From assembly GCF_003853705.1 (NCBI RefSeq), contig NZ_QTQI01000009.1, forward strand, positions 170,932 through 234,931: a stretch of 64,000 nt of DNA, given 5' to 3'. The notes below the pieces were generated by a model. The model saw nothing but the letters and a program-made list of their open reading frames with translations. It searched no databases and had not been told where the DNA came from. How positions within the stretch are numbered: position 1 is the first letter of the stretch; each line of letters opens with the position of its first letter. Positions 44,578 to 54,372 of this stretch are shown here, piece after piece. The position numbers and the translations under genes were made by a program. This DNA comes from Burkholderia sp. Bp8992. GTDB lineage: Bacteria > Pseudomonadota > Gammaproteobacteria > Burkholderiales > Burkholderiaceae.

Positions 44578-45672
44578 TCAGCGGCCCGACTTCAGCTCGG
44601 TCCACAGACGCGTCTGCAGACGCTGGATTTCAGGCGGCAGCGGCTTGAGCAGGAACAGCGTCTTCACGACGTCGGCCGGCGGGTAGACGGCCGGGTCGTT
44701 CGCCACGTCGGGCCGCACGTACTTGCGGGCCTCGGCGTTGGCGCTCGGGTAGTACACCGCGTTCGTGATCGCCGCGTGCACCTTCGGATCCTCGATGTAG
44801 TTGATCCACTGCAGCGCGGCATCCTTGTTCTTCGCGTCCTTCGGGATCGCCATCACGTCGAACCACACCGGCGCGCCGCCCTTCGGAATGTAGTACTCGA
44901 CCTTGTACGGCTTCTTCGCCTCGATCGCGCGATGCTTCGCGATCACGACGTCGCCCGACCAGCCGAACGCGAAGCAGATGTCGCCGCCGACCAGGTCGTT
45001 GATGTAGCCCGACGAGTTGAATTGCGTGATGTACGGACGGATCTTCTTCAGCACTTCCATCGCGGCCTTGTAGTCGGCCGGGTTCGTGCTCATCGGATCC
45101 TTGCCGATGTAGTGCAGCGTCGCCGCGAACATCTGGTCGGGCGCGTCGAGCACCGACACGCCGCAGCTCTTCAGCTTCGAGATGTTTTCCGGCTTGAACA
45201 GGATGTCCCAGTTGTCGAGCGGCGCCTTGCCGAGCGCCTGCTGCGCCTTCGTCAGGTTGTACGCGAGACCGGTCGTGCCGTACGCCCAGGGCACCGAGTA
45301 CTTGTTGCCCGGATCCGCGCCGGCGACGAGCGCCATCAGTTGCGGATCGAGATACTTGAGGTTCGGCAGCTTCGACTTGTCGAGCGGCGTGAAGATGCCG
45401 GCGGCGATCTGCTTGCCCGCGTAGTTGCTGGTCGGCACGACGATGTCGTAGCCCGAGCTGCCGGTCAGCAGCTTCGCCTGCAGCGTGTCGTCGCTGTCGT
45501 AGTTGTCGTAGCGGACCTTCACGCCCGCCTGCTTCTCGAAGTTCGGGATCGTGTCCTTCGCAATGTAGTCCGACCAGTTATAGACATTGAGCTGCGTATC
45601 CTTCGCCGCTGCCGCCGACGCACCCACGCACAGCGCGAGCGCTGCGAACCGGCCCACTACCTTTGCTTTCAT
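44578..45672 (-). CDS. potF: putrescine-binding periplasmic protein
   Basis: Substrate-binding protein of 364 aa with a signal peptide (about 1-22, ending SAAAA). The family signature LNVYNWSDYIAKDTIPNFEK follows, with the SBP_bac fold to the end. GGAGGGAG precedes ATG 45672. It is the first gene of the pot operon. Putrescine is preferred over spermidine by analogy with PotF; the binding residues were not checked one by one. Confidence 0.93.
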   Translation of the reverse strand: MKAKVVGRFAALALCVGASAAAAKDTQLNVYNWSDYIAKDTIPNFEKQAGVKVRYDNYDSDDTLQAKLLTGSSGYDIVVPTSNYAGKQIAAGIFTPLDKSKLPNLKYLDPQLMALVAGADPGNKYSVPWAYGTTGLAYNLTKAQQALGKAPLDNWDILFKPENISKLKSCGVSVLDAPDQMFAATLHYIGKDPMSTNPADYKAAMEVLKKIRPYITQFNSSGYINDLVGGDICFAFGWSGDVVIAKHRAIEAKKPYKVEYYIPKGGAPVWFDVMAIPKDAKNKDAALQWINYIEDPKVHAAITNAVYYPSANAEARKYVRPDVANDPAVYPPADVVKTLFLLKPLPPEIQRLQTRLWTELKSGR

Positions 45673-46044
45673 CCCGTTCTCCCTCCGGCCGGACGCGTTG
45701 CCCGGCTGCCGTCTGCCTCGTCATGGCGGCGCATTCTGGCGCGCCGCCCCTCGAAAACCCCGAAAACTACCATCATTCGCGCCCCGTCACAAAAAAATCA
45801 TGCCGGTGTCGCGCAAACGGAACAGATTCCCGCCGCCGGCCCGTCGGGCCGCCCGTGCGGCGGGGCGTTCCGGGGGAATTCTATCGGGTAATCGGCGTCT
45901 GTCCACCGGGAAAAACAGGCGATGGCGAAACCGCGTTCGCGCACCGGGCGCGCGGCCGGACAGCATGCCGGCCGGCGTCGCCCGACCCGGCGGCTGCGAT
46001 GCATTAAAATGGCGGTTGACGATTCAACTGCGCGAACCCTTCCG
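45673..46044. other. divergent intergenic region upstream of potF and the DUF1289 gene
   Basis: About 370 bases without a supported gene. The AT-richer part around 45770-45810 is the likely pot promoter zone. Nothing else is recognised. Confidence 0.4.
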
Positions 46045-46248
46045 ATGGCCTCCAATCTCCACGACCTGCCCGACAGCCCCTGCATCGGCGTGTGCTCGAC
46101 CCTCTTCGACGAAGTCTGCAAGGGTTGCGGCCGCACGGCCGCCGAAGTGTCGAACTGGGTATTCCTGAGCGACGAGGAAAAGCGCGCGGTGTGGGAGCGC
46201 ATCTCGCGCGAAGGCACCGCGATGCGCTTCCAGTACGACAAGCTGTAA
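46045..46248 (+). CDS. DUF1289-family small cysteine-rich protein
   Basis: A 67-aa protein with the family pattern SPCIGVCSTLFDEVCKGCGR, that is two CxxxC/CxxC-like cysteine groups suited to binding a metal or Fe-S cluster. The fold then runs to EEKRAVWERI. Members are small, widespread in proteobacteria and of unknown function, with a suggested Fe-S link. ATG 46045 is favoured over ATG 46009 because family members start near this point; neither has a strong ribosome-binding site. Confidence 0.82.
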   Translation: MASNLHDLPDSPCIGVCSTLFDEVCKGCGRTAAEVSNWVFLSDEEKRAVWERISREGTAMRFQYDKL

Positions 46249-46261
46249 ATCCGCCGGACAT

Positions 46262-46293
46262 AAAAAAAGCGGCATGCCGACCGCCATGCCGCC
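46262..46293 (-). terminator. terminator of the OmpW-like gene
   Basis: On the minus strand GGCGGCATGGCGGTCGGCAT-GCCGC followed by a run of seven T. The mirror orientation may also end the DUF1289 gene. Confidence 0.88.
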
Positions 46294-46322
46294 AACCCCA
46301 ACTCTGTTCTTTTCCTGCCGCG

Positions 46323-46964
46323 TCAGAACTTCATCCCGACGCCCACGCCGACGATCAGCGGATCGATGTGCAGCGTGCCGATGCCCTTGTCGCCCAGCGT
46401 CGCATCGGTGCTCATCCAGATCTTCTTCACGTCGACGTTCATGAACACCTTCTTCGTCAGCTGCACGTCCACGCCGAACTGCAGTGCGGGACCGAAGCTG
46501 CTCTTGTTGATCGACACGCCTTCCCCGCCGACGTTCAGCCCGTTGTTGTAGAAGTACGTGTAGTTCAACCCGGCGCCGACGTACGGACGCACCTTGCCCG
46601 CATGGTTGAAGTGATACTGCAGCAGCAGCGTCGGCGGCAGCACGCCCACGCCGCCGAGATTGCCGAGGCTCGACGTCAGCTGGTGCCGCGACGTGCCGAG
46701 GATCAACTCGACACCGAGGTAGTCGCGGATCATGTACGTGAAGTCGAGCTCCGGCACGATCGCGTTGTTCACGCCCGTGTTGATTGCGCCGAGCGTGTCG
46801 CTCGCGCGCTCGTTCGGCTGGATGCTGATCGCGCGAAGCCGAACCAGTACGTCACCCTGGTTGATGCCGTCGCCCGGCGATGCCGCGTGCGACAGCGAGG
46901 GCATCGCGAGCAGACTCGCCGCGAGAGCGGCAGCGGTGACACAAGTTCGAATCGTTTTATGCAT
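46323..46964 (-). CDS. OmpW-family outer-membrane protein
   Basis: Eight-strand beta-barrel protein of 213 aa with a signal peptide (about 1-28, ending SLSHA). The OmpW pattern includes GDVLVRLRAISIQPNER, YMIRDYLGVELILGTSRHQL, PPTLLLQYHFNHAGKVRPYV, GAGLNYTYF and the final aromatic residue GVGVGMKF. Such porins let small hydrophobic molecules pass and respond to stress. GGGGG lies upstream of ATG 46964. It is monocistronic with a strong terminator. Confidence 0.92.
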   Translation of the reverse strand: MHKTIRTCVTAAALAASLLAMPSLSHAASPGDGINQGDVLVRLRAISIQPNERASDTLGAINTGVNNAIVPELDFTYMIRDYLGVELILGTSRHQLTSSLGNLGGVGVLPPTLLLQYHFNHAGKVRPYVGAGLNYTYFYNNGLNVGGEGVSINKSSFGPALQFGVDVQLTKKVFMNVDVKKIWMSTDATLGDKGIGTLHIDPLIVGVGVGMKF

Positions 46965-47029
46965 GGTACGGACCCCCAAAGAATGGTTTCCATTCTCTCC
47001 GTAGGGTCTTTTCGCCATCTTGATATTCA

Positions 47030-48220
47030 TCAAGCCAGCGTAAACGTGGGACGGTTTGCCGCAGGCTCGGTCGCATTGCCGGTCAGCAGCAGGTCGAGCA
47101 GATCGCGCACGCTGCGGATCGCACGGCCGAACGGCAACGCTTCGCGGCCGCGGAAGAACAGCCCGTTCGCGACGTCGCCGCGCAGCGCGGCCGCGAGCCG
47201 CGTGTCGATGCAGAAGTGGCCGAACTTCTCGATGCCGTCGCGCAGGCCGCAAACGCTCAGGCATTCGAGCGCGGTCGGGCAGCGCTGCTTCAGCGCGCCG
47301 AGCTTGGTGCGGATGCGCGTCTCGTTGCGCAGGTAACGATCGAGCCACGGCGTCTTCACCGCGCGTGCGGGCAGCCCCGTCACGCTGACGAATTCGACGA
47401 TGTCGTCGGGCGTCGCGTCGGCGAGCACGCGCTTGAAGTGCGGATGCGCATCGCCCTCTTCCGTCACCGCGAACGGCGTACCGACCTGCACGCCGTTCGC
47501 GCCGGCCGCGAATGCCGCGCGCACCGTGTCGTGACTGTTGACGCCGCCCGCAACGATCAACGGAATCGTTTCGCGCTCGAGACCGAGCGACGCCATCACC
47601 TGCGCGGTCTCGTCGAGCACGCGCGCAAAGTCGAAACGGTGATCGTGCATGTCGTCGATCTGCGTGACGCCGAGGTGGCCGCCCGCATGCGCCGGATGCT
47701 CGATCACGATCGCATCGGGCAGGCGTCCCTTCTTCATCCACTTCTTCAGCACCAGCGCGATCCCGCGGCTGTCCGACAGGATCGGGATCAGCGCGATGTC
47801 GTGCCCTTGCGTGAGGTCGGGCAGATCGAGCGGCAGGCCCGCGCCCATCACGATCGCGTCCGCGCCCTCGTCGCACGCGACACGCACGTAGTCGGCGTGC
47901 GCGCTCACCGCCTTCATCACGTTGACCGCGATCATGCCGCGCCCTTCGCCGTAGGTCTTCGCGAGACGGATCTCGCGTGCGAGCGCCTCGAGGTTCGCGG
48001 CTTCGAGCGTCGCGCGATCGGGTTGCGCGCGGCAGCGGGCGAGCAGGTCCGCGTGATGGTGGCGCAGGTCGATGCTCGCGATCGTGCCGACCGCGCCTTC
48101 GCGCGCGACGCTGCCGGCCAGCCGGTGCGCGGAGATGCCGACGCCCATGCCGCCCTGCACGACCGGCAGCAAGGTGCGGCCGCGAATCGTCAGCGGCGGA
48201 AAGGAAGTGCGTACGGTCAT
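47030..48220 (-). CDS. NAD(P)H-dependent flavin oxidoreductase, nitronate monooxygenase-like
   Basis: FMN-dependent TIM-barrel enzyme of 396 aa in the 2-nitropropane dioxygenase family. It shows LPVVQGGMGVGISAHRLAGS near the N-terminus, HPAHAGGHLGVTQ and the FMN-phosphate site AGGVNSHDTVRAAFAAGANG. It may oxidise nitronates or act as an NADH:quinone reductase; the family contains both. GAGG precedes the ATG. It is monocistronic, next to the aldehyde dehydrogenase but separated by the latter's terminator. Confidence 0.88.
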   Translation of the reverse strand: MTVRTSFPPLTIRGRTLLPVVQGGMGVGISAHRLAGSVAREGAVGTIASIDLRHHHADLLARCRAQPDRATLEAANLEALAREIRLAKTYGEGRGMIAVNVMKAVSAHADYVRVACDEGADAIVMGAGLPLDLPDLTQGHDIALIPILSDSRGIALVLKKWMKKGRLPDAIVIEHPAHAGGHLGVTQIDDMHDHRFDFARVLDETAQVMASLGLERETIPLIVAGGVNSHDTVRAAFAAGANGVQVGTPFAVTEEGDAHPHFKRVLADATPDDIVEFVSVTGLPARAVKTPWLDRYLRNETRIRTKLGALKQRCPTALECLSVCGLRDGIEKFGHFCIDTRLAAALRGDVANGLFFRGREALPFGRAIRSVRDLLDLLLTGNATEPAANRPTFTLA

Positions 48221-48291
48221 CTGAAACCTCGTCGGAACATCGGAACCGCGATGATCGACGATCCAGCGACGCGCACCTTGACGGCCGTCAA

Positions 48292-48322
48292 TAAAAAAAC
48301 GGCGCGCGCGCGCCGTTTCCGT
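48292..48322 (-). terminator. terminator of the aldehyde dehydrogenase gene
   Basis: On the minus strand AAACGGCGCGCGCGCGCCGT followed by seven T: a self-complementary GC stem plus U-tract, 20 bases after the stop at 48342. Confidence 0.88.
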
Positions 48323-48341
48323 TTCATGCCACGCGAAGCGC

Positions 48342-49778
48342 TCAGGCGGGCTTCGCCGGCTTCAACTGCATCGACTTGTACTCGAGATACTCTTCGAGCC
48401 CGTACACGCCGTTCTCGCGGCCGTGCCCCGACTGCTTGTAGCCGCCGAACGGCGCGGCCATGTTCCACGTGCCGCCGTTGATGTCGACCTGTCCCGTGCG
48501 GATGCGGCGCGCGACGCGCATCGCGCGTTCGTCGCTGCCGGCCCACACCGCGCCGCCGAGCCCGTACGGCGAATCGTTCGCGATGCGCACGGCCTCGTCT
48601 TCATCGCGATACGTGATGATCGACAGCACCGGCCCGAAGATCTCCTCCTGCGCGATCGTCGATTTCGGATCGACGCGGCCGAACACCGTCGGCTTCACGA
48701 AGAAGCCCTGCGCCACGCCTTCCGGCAGGCCCGTGCCGCCCGTCACGAGTTCCGCGCCTTCGTCGATGCCGCGCTGGATGTACGCCTGCACGCGCTGCTG
48801 CTGCACGGCCGACGCGAGTGCGCCGAGGCGCGTCGCGTCCTGCCGCGGATCGCCCGCGACGTACGTTTCGGCCGCCGCTTTCGCGATCGCGCGCGCTTCG
48901 TCGTAGCGTGCCTCCGGCACCAGCATCCGGGTGTGTGCCGAGCAGGTCTGTCCCGCGTTCAGGTAGCACGCGTTGACCGTGCCCTTCACGGCCGCCGCGA
49001 AATCGGCGTCGTCCAGGATCACCGACGCCGACTTGCCGCCCAGCTCCAGCGCGACGCGCTTGACGCCCGCGGCCGCCAGTTCGGCCACGCGCTTGCCCGC
49101 GCGCGTCGAGCCCGTGAACGACACCATGTCGACGTCCGGATCGGTGGCCAGCACCTCGCCGACGACCGGCCCATAGCCGCACACGAGGTTGAACACCCCG
49201 GCCGGCAGCCCGGCCTCGTGAATCGCTTCGGCGAGCATGAACGCGTTGAGCGGCGCGACTTCGGACGGCTTCAGGACGACCGTGCAGCCGGCCGCGAGCG
49301 CCGGCGCGACCTTCAGCGTGACCTGGTTCAACGGGTAGTTCCACGGCGTGATCGCCGCGACCACGCCGACCGGCTCGCGCACGACGAGCGAGTTGCCGAC
49401 CTGTGCCTCGAATTCGAACGACTCGGCAAGCTTCACGTACGCCTTCCAGTTGTAGATCGGGCCGCCGACCTGGATCGCGCGCGACAGCTTGATCGGCATT
49501 CCGACTTCGCCGGTGATCGATTGCGCGAGTTCCTCGCTGCGCGCCTGCAGGTGTTCGACGATCTTGCGCAGATAGCCCGCGCGCGTCGCGGGCGGCGTGG
49601 CCGCCCATGCATCGAAGGCCGCGCGCGCCGCGCGGATCGCGTCATGTGCGTCGGCTGCGACGCCTTCGGGAATCCGCCCGATCACGGCCTCGGTGCCCGA
49701 GTCGATCACATCGATCGTGCCGGTTCCGGCCGGTTTGCGCCATGCGCCGTCGATGTAGAACTGGTCGTAGATTTTCAT
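48342..49778 (-). CDS. NAD(P)-dependent aldehyde dehydrogenase
   Basis: ALDH-superfamily enzyme of 478 aa. It contains [51 protein letters not shown] and the general-base motif [12 protein letters not shown]. The catalytic cysteine is in [14 protein letters not shown], with [11 protein letters not shown] near the end. It is closest to the group annotated as betaine- or 3-succinoylsemialdehyde-like dehydrogenases; the substrate is open. GGAGG nine bases before ATG 49778 supports this start. Confidence 0.93.
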   Translation of the reverse strand: MKIYDQFYIDGAWRKPAGTGTIDVIDSGTEAVIGRIPEGVAADAHDAIRAARAAFDAWAATPPATRAGYLRKIVEHLQARSEELAQSITGEVGMPIKLSRAIQVGGPIYNWKAYVKLAESFEFEAQVGNSLVVREPVGVVAAITPWNYPLNQVTLKVAPALAAGCTVVLKPSEVAPLNAFMLAEAIHEAGLPAGVFNLVCGYGPVVGEVLATDPDVDMVSFTGSTRAGKRVAELAAAGVKRVALELGGKSASVILDDADFAAAVKGTVNACYLNAGQTCSAHTRMLVPEARYDEARAIAKAAAETYVAGDPRQDATRLGALASAVQQQRVQAYIQRGIDEGAELVTGGTGLPEGVAQGFFVKPTVFGRVDPKSTIAQEEIFGPVLSIITYRDEDEAVRIANDSPYGLGGAVWAGSDERAMRVARRIRTGQVDINGGTWNMAAPFGGYKQSGHGRENGVYGLEEYLEYKSMQLKPAKPA

Positions 49779-49902
49779 CGCTTTCCGCCTCCAGGAAAGC
49801 CGACATTCTAGCGAGCGTTCCGGTCGGCCGGCGTGTCGATTGACAGCCATTCGAAAGGACCTTAGCCTCGGCGCCTCATTCATCATAAGAAAGGAGAATG
49901 CC

Positions 49903-50661
49903 TTGAGCATCCTGACCAGAATCGAGGGCGGCTATCTTCAGGTACTGCGCGTGATCGTGCTGCTGTTCGCGACCGCCGTGCTGATCGGCGGGGTCATTTT
50001 CGGCGCGGTCGCACTCGACGCACGCCTGTCGAAGCCACAGAAAGTCGAATCGGCCATCCAGGTCGATCCCGCATCGTTCGCGTGGGAGAACGACGCACCC
50101 GCCAAGGCCGCGCCGGCCGCCGGCGGCGCCGCCACGGACGACAGCGCGTCGCCCGCGCTGCGCCTGTCGACGCAGTTGTCCGCCATCGTGCAGAAGCACG
50201 GCCGCACGGCCCTGTCGCCCGACTACGCGGTCGACCGCGACGCGTACGAGCCGTCGTTCCAGCGCGTGCTCGGTGACGACGACCACCCGGATATCGGCTA
50301 CTTCGAGCAGCAGATCGCGTATCTCGACAAGGTGCTGTCGCGCACCGATGTCGCAGCCGGCGTGAAGAAGAAGGTCACCGCACACGGCGACGAGTATGCG
50401 CGCGAGCAGGCGTACACCGGCATCGTGTCGGCCGTCATGCGCGATTTCTCCGAGCGCTACGACGCACGCCGCACCGCGATCGAGAACGAGAAGAAGGCCG
50501 CGGAAGACACGGCCGCCGAGAACGGCCAGACCGCGCGCTACGCCGGCGCCGCCGCGCTCGTCGCACTGTATTCGTTCGTGTCGCTGGCGGTGCTGATCAT
50601 CCTGATCCGCGTCGAGCGCAGCATCCGCTCGATCGCGCGCGCCACGCACACGCCGACCTGA
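49903..50661 (+). CDS. membrane-anchored protein of unknown function, TTG start
   Basis: Product of 252 aa. It has one N-terminal helix ([20 protein letters not shown]) and one near the C-terminus ([20 protein letters not shown]), with a helical, charged periplasmic or cytoplasmic domain of about 160 residues between them. An AAGGAG six bases before TTG 49903 is the best start; no ATG with a ribosome-binding site exists in frame. No family recognised. Two-TM topology with a short cytoplasmic end suggests an envelope-associated role. Confidence 0.72.
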   Translation: MSILTRIEGGYLQVLRVIVLLFATAVLIGGVIFGAVALDARLSKPQKVESAIQVDPASFAWENDAPAKAAPAAGGAATDDSASPALRLSTQLSAIVQKHGRTALSPDYAVDRDAYEPSFQRVLGDDDHPDIGYFEQQIAYLDKVLSRTDVAAGVKKKVTAHGDEYAREQAYTGIVSAVMRDFSERYDARRTAIENEKKAAEDTAAENGQTARYAGAAALVALYSFVSLAVLIILIRVERSIRSIARATHTPT

Positions 50662-50943
50662 ACCCCGCCCGCCGGGCTGCGGCGGGCCCGGCGACGGGCC
50701 CGCTTCGCGGCGAAAGCGGCCGCGCCCGGCCGTCCGTTCCTGCGCTTTCGCGCACTTTCCGTTCCCGCTCCCCCCTTCCTCTGCCGCAGGCCATGAACGC
50801 ACGCGCCGCGTCCGTCTCGCCGCCGCCACGTCAGCATCCACCCGGGTGCGCGGGCGGGCCCGCATCGTGCTATGTTTTTATTATCGGCACCGGCCCATTG
50901 CAACCGGCGCCGCCCGGAATCGACGCATTTCGTGAGCGCTGCC

Positions 50944-51309
50944 ATGACCGACGCACCCCATCTCCTCGGCTCGCAAGATCGCCTTGAACTGCTTTGCTGG
51001 CTCACCTGCGGCAACCTCGGCGCGTTTTACCTCAACGAATCGTGGCCGGACGCCGCGTTCCAGGTCCAGGCCGCGCACCGCTGGCTCGACCGCCATCACC
51101 GCCAGGCCGACTGGCTCGCGGTCGCGAAGCTCGCGGCGCTGGCGCAGGACATCGCGAAGCGGCATGCGGGGTTCGTCGACGCGTCGTGGGCGCGCGACGC
51201 AGTCGAGGAAATCGTCGATACCGACGATCTCGACTACCGCGCGAAACTCGTGCAATGGGTGTACGAAGACTGCTGCAAGGCGCTCGCGGACAAGCGGCTG
51301 GCCGATTGA
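50944..51309 (+). CDS. small cytosolic protein of unknown function
   Basis: A 121-aa protein rich in Trp, Ala and Asp (for example LLCWLTCGNLGAFYLNESWP and HRWLDRHHRQADWLAVAKLA). It is all helical by composition, without signal or membrane segment. Codon use is that of the chromosome, which supports it as real. I do not recognise a family. The start is uncertain because no strong ribosome-binding site precedes ATG 50944. Confidence 0.6.
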   Translation: MTDAPHLLGSQDRLELLCWLTCGNLGAFYLNESWPDAAFQVQAAHRWLDRHHRQADWLAVAKLAALAQDIAKRHAGFVDASWARDAVEEIVDTDDLDYRAKLVQWVYEDCCKALADKRLAD

Positions 51310-51459
51310 GCCGTCCGTCGCGGCCGCGTGCGCGCGGCCACGGCATCGCTTTGCGCGATGGTCGTTCCACCGTGCCGGACGTCACAGTCTGAATTGCTGA
51401 CGCGTTACGGTGCACGCGCGCCCCTCTGGTGCCGGCACGCACGTGGCGTGCCGCTGCGC

Positions 51460-51936
51460 TTACAGCAGCGACTTCGCCTGCGTCAGCACCTTGTCGCAGA
51501 TCTGCCTGGTCACCTGCTGCTTCAGCCCGCCGCCGCTCAGGTCGAGCTTGCCGCCGTTGCCGGCGTCGAGGATCCCGCTCGCGCCGCTCGTATAGCCGCT
51601 GTCCGACGACGCATTGCCGCCGAGCTTGCCCATCAGCGCGTCCTTCACCGACGCTGCGCCGCCGGACGCGCCGCCGAGATAGTTGTTCTGGATGCAGAAC
51701 TGCAGCAGGCCCGCGACGTTGCCGGTGCTGCCCGGTGTCAGCGACGCACCGCCGCCGCCCGTCAGCGCGCCGCCCAGGCCGCCGAGGTTGCCGAGCGCAC
51801 CGCCCGCGCTGCCGCCCGAATCGCCGCCGCCGACCTGTTTCAGGACATCGCCAAGCTGCGCATGGGCCACCGAAAACGGTGCGAGCAATCCGATCAGCGC
51901 GCCGGCAACGGTCGCGCGGCATAGACGTGCATTCAT
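51460..51936 (-). CDS. DUF2501-family secreted protein (YjjA-like)
   Basis: Protein of 158 aa with a signal peptide (about 1-26, ending SVAHA). A Gly/Ser/Ala-rich middle (GGGDSGGSAGGALGNLGGLG) and a conserved C-terminal domain with cysteines follow (GLLQFCIQNNYLGG and VTRQICDKVLTQAKSLL). This is the layout of YjjA/DUF2501 proteins. GGGAGG precedes ATG 51936. Function unknown. Confidence 0.82.
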   Translation of the reverse strand: MNARLCRATVAGALIGLLAPFSVAHAQLGDVLKQVGGGDSGGSAGGALGNLGGLGGALTGGGGASLTPGSTGNVAGLLQFCIQNNYLGGASGGAASVKDALMGKLGGNASSDSGYTSGASGILDAGNGGKLDLSGGGLKQQVTRQICDKVLTQAKSLL

Positions 51937-52219
51937 GTGAAGCCTCCCGGTTGTGACTGAGTGAGTGCCGCGAATCGAATCCAAGGATACTCAATCGACC
52001 CGTGCATGACAGCCTTCACGCATGGGCCGAAACGTCAGGCATCGTGATATCGCGGCGATTTGACAATGCTTGACGGCGTGCCGGCCGGCATCGCAGGCTC
52101 GACAAGCGATCGAATGCGCGTACCGGCGATCGTCATCTCGTCTCGCCGGCGCACATGAAGCGCCTTAGAATCATCGTCGCCGGCCGTTCGGACCCTCCGG
52201 CCCGATCTCAACCTCGACC

Positions 52220-52774
52220 ATGAAGGATGCTCGCGTGGCGCTTGCCCATCGATTTCTGCGGATCGCCGGCGCATCGGCCGCGCTGCTCGCCGGTTGCGGC
52301 ACGGCCGCCGCGGCGCCCGCCCCTGCATGCCCGTCACCTTCGTTCGACCGTTATCCGGCACCGGCCGCCAGCGCGCCGCGCAAGCCGGCCGCATCGCCCC
52401 GGTTGACCAGCAAGGAAGCGCGCCTGTACCGCACCGTGATTCGCGACGCATTCACGCAACCGGCCAATTTTGCCGGTCACTATCGCGTGGCGATCTGGGG
52501 TTGCGGCACGGATTGCCGGAATTTCGCGATCGTCGACAAGGTCACCGGCGCGACCTATACGATGCCGGGCGTGACGGCCATCTCGGGCGTGATGGGCAAC
52601 GACGACGAGCGCGTCGAGTTCCGCGCCGGCAGCACGCTGCTGATCGTCGCCGGCTGCTTCAACGACGCTTGCGACGACAACCATGCGAAGGCGGCCCGGT
52701 TCTTCTACGAATGGACCGGCACGCGCTTGCGCCCGATCGGCACCTGTCCGCTGGCCATCGAGCCGGTTCAGTGA
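52220..52774 (+). CDS. predicted lipoprotein or secreted protein of unknown function
   Basis: A 184-aa product. The N-terminal signal ends at LLAGCGTAAAA, so Cys26 could be lipidated. The mature part has several cysteines (WGCGTDC, AGCFNDACDD) probably forming disulfides. It includes FAGHYRVAIWGCGTDCRNFA and VTAISGVMGNDDERVEF, a pattern I have seen only in hypothetical proteins. It ends 17 nt before the NodB-like gene, so the two may be cotranscribed. Confidence 0.72.
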   Translation: MKDARVALAHRFLRIAGASAALLAGCGTAAAAPAPACPSPSFDRYPAPAASAPRKPAASPRLTSKEARLYRTVIRDAFTQPANFAGHYRVAIWGCGTDCRNFAIVDKVTGATYTMPGVTAISGVMGNDDERVEFRAGSTLLIVAGCFNDACDDNHAKAARFFYEWTGTRLRPIGTCPLAIEPVQ

Positions 52775-52790
52775 GCGACGCGGTCGATCC

Positions 52791-53369
52791 ATGACATCCA
52801 TTCACCTCAGCTTCGACGACGGCCCCGGCCCGTCGACACCCGCGTTGCTCGACGTCCTGCGCGACGCATCGTGCAAGGCAACCTTCTTCCTGCTCGGTAA
52901 AAATCTGGCGGGCGCACTCGACGTCGCCGCGAGAATGGCGCGCGAAGGCCACCGGCTCGGCAATCACACGCATTCGCACGCAAGGCCGGGCGCCCTGGCG
53001 AACGACGCACTGATCGACGAGATCGAGGCGACCGACGCGCTGATCCGCGATGCCTGTCGCATGGCCGGCGTGGCCTCGCCGGACGCGATCCCGCTGCGTC
53101 TTCCCTACGGGCTGATGCCGCAGGACGATCGCGCCGGCGTGCTGGCGCGATTGCAGCGCGAACACACGGGCTGGACCGCGATACTGGACGACTGGCAGCG
53201 GCCCGCGCCGTCGCCGCAGGCGCTGTTCGACGCGATGTGCGCGCATGTCGACGCCAGCCTGGCGAAACATCGCGACGTGCTGTTCTGCATGCACGACGGG
53301 TCGCGACATGGCGAAGCGCGGCCCAACACCGTCGAAGCCGTACGCCTGTTCCTGAATCGGCAGGACTGA
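52791..53369 (+). CDS. polysaccharide deacetylase (NodB/CE4) family, cytosolic
   Basis: CE4 enzyme of 192 aa without a signal peptide. The catalytic motifs are SFDDGPGPSTPALLDVL (Asp-Asp), GNHTHSHARPG (the metal-binding His pair), RLPYG and, near the end, FCMHDGSRHGE. It should hydrolyse N- or O-acetyl groups. The lack of an export signal and its position next to glycosyltransferase, phosphotransferase and CmcI-like genes suggest an intracellular small-molecule or nucleotide-sugar substrate rather than cell-wall polymer. Confidence 0.88.
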   Translation: MTSIHLSFDDGPGPSTPALLDVLRDASCKATFFLLGKNLAGALDVAARMAREGHRLGNHTHSHARPGALANDALIDEIEATDALIRDACRMAGVASPDAIPLRLPYGLMPQDDRAGVLARLQREHTGWTAILDDWQRPAPSPQALFDAMCAHVDASLAKHRDVLFCMHDGSRHGEARPNTVEAVRLFLNRQD

Positions 53370-53381
53370 AGCAGCGGCCGG

Positions 53382-54347
53382 TCAGCGTCCCGGTGCCGCG
53401 CTGTCCAGCAACTGCCGCCAGCCACCGAGAAAGCCGATGCCGGGCCCCGGCACCCACAAGCCGCGCTGTGCGGCTTCCAGATGAATCAGCGTCTGGTCCG
53501 CGCAGAACAGCATCGCCAGCGCATCGCGATTGGTGCGCATCCAGCCCGGCACGGCATCGGACCGCGTCGCCGCATAGGCGAGCAAGCCGGCCTCCCATCG
53601 CGGCGCATCGAACACGAAGCAATCGTCCCGGCCCGCATCACGCGACAGCGCGAACAGCGCAAACGCCGCCTCGAGCCACTGCGCACCCTGCCCCGCATCG
53701 TCGAAATCCAGCACGCCGTTCACCGCGTGCCCGACATACAGCAGGTTGCCCGCGTGATAGTCGCCGTGCAGCCAGTGCACCGGCCCTGTCAGCCAGTGCG
53801 CGGCGGCATCGAGATGTGCGCCGATCCGCCCGATCGCCGTGGCGTAATCGCCGCTCAGGCCGCCCGGCAGCGACGGCATCGAGCGCGACGCCACGCGCGC
53901 ATGGCGCGAGGAGAGCCACGCCAGCGGCGTCGATGCGTTCACGGGTATCGCGGCCAGTGCCGCATGCAGATGTGCCAGCGCGCGCATCGCATCGATCGCC
54001 CCCGCGTGAGCGTCATGCGGCAGGCCGGGCTGGCCGTCGATATGTTCGAACAGGTGCAGCCAGCGTCCATCGTCGACCTGCACGCCGGCTTGCGCATCGA
54101 CGGTCGGCCGCAGCCGCGGCAGCGCGGGCAAGATCGGCCCCGTGCGCGAATCGCCGAGACGACCGAGTATCGACGCCTCGCGATGCACCTGCTCGACCGG
54201 CTTGCCGGGCCACGACACGCGCAGCACCGCGCGCCCCGCGTCGCACTCGACGAGATACGTTTTGTTAGTATGGCCCGATGCCAGCGCGTGCACGCGTGCC
54301 GGCACGATGTTCCAGTACCGGCGCAGCCACGGTTCCAGCGTTTTCAC
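53382..54347 (-). CDS. aminoglycoside phosphotransferase-family kinase (first copy)
   Basis: APH/choline-kinase-fold protein of 321 aa. The catalytic loop is LHGDYHAGNLLYVGHAVNGV and the metal site is LDFDDAGQGAQWLEAAFALF. GTG 54347, preceded by TAGGAGTGA, is the better start; an in-frame ATG at 54374 would overlap the divergent CmcI-like start at 54373. Such kinases phosphorylate hydroxyls of small molecules such as homoserine, choline, aminoglycosides or sugars. A second, unrelated APH-fold gene lies in the neighbouring operon. The substrate is unknown. Confidence 0.85.
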   Translation of the reverse strand: MKTLEPWLRRYWNIVPARVHALASGHTNKTYLVECDAGRAVLRVSWPGKPVEQVHREASILGRLGDSRTGPILPALPRLRPTVDAQAGVQVDDGRWLHLFEHIDGQPGLPHDAHAGAIDAMRALAHLHAALAAIPVNASTPLAWLSSRHARVASRSMPSLPGGLSGDYATAIGRIGAHLDAAAHWLTGPVHWLHGDYHAGNLLYVGHAVNGVLDFDDAGQGAQWLEAAFALFALSRDAGRDDCFVFDAPRWEAGLLAYAATRSDAVPGWMRTNRDALAMLFCADQTLIHLEAAQRGLWVPGPGIGFLGGWRQLLDSAAPGR

Positions 54348-54372
54348 GTCACTCCTACTCGTTGCATTGACC

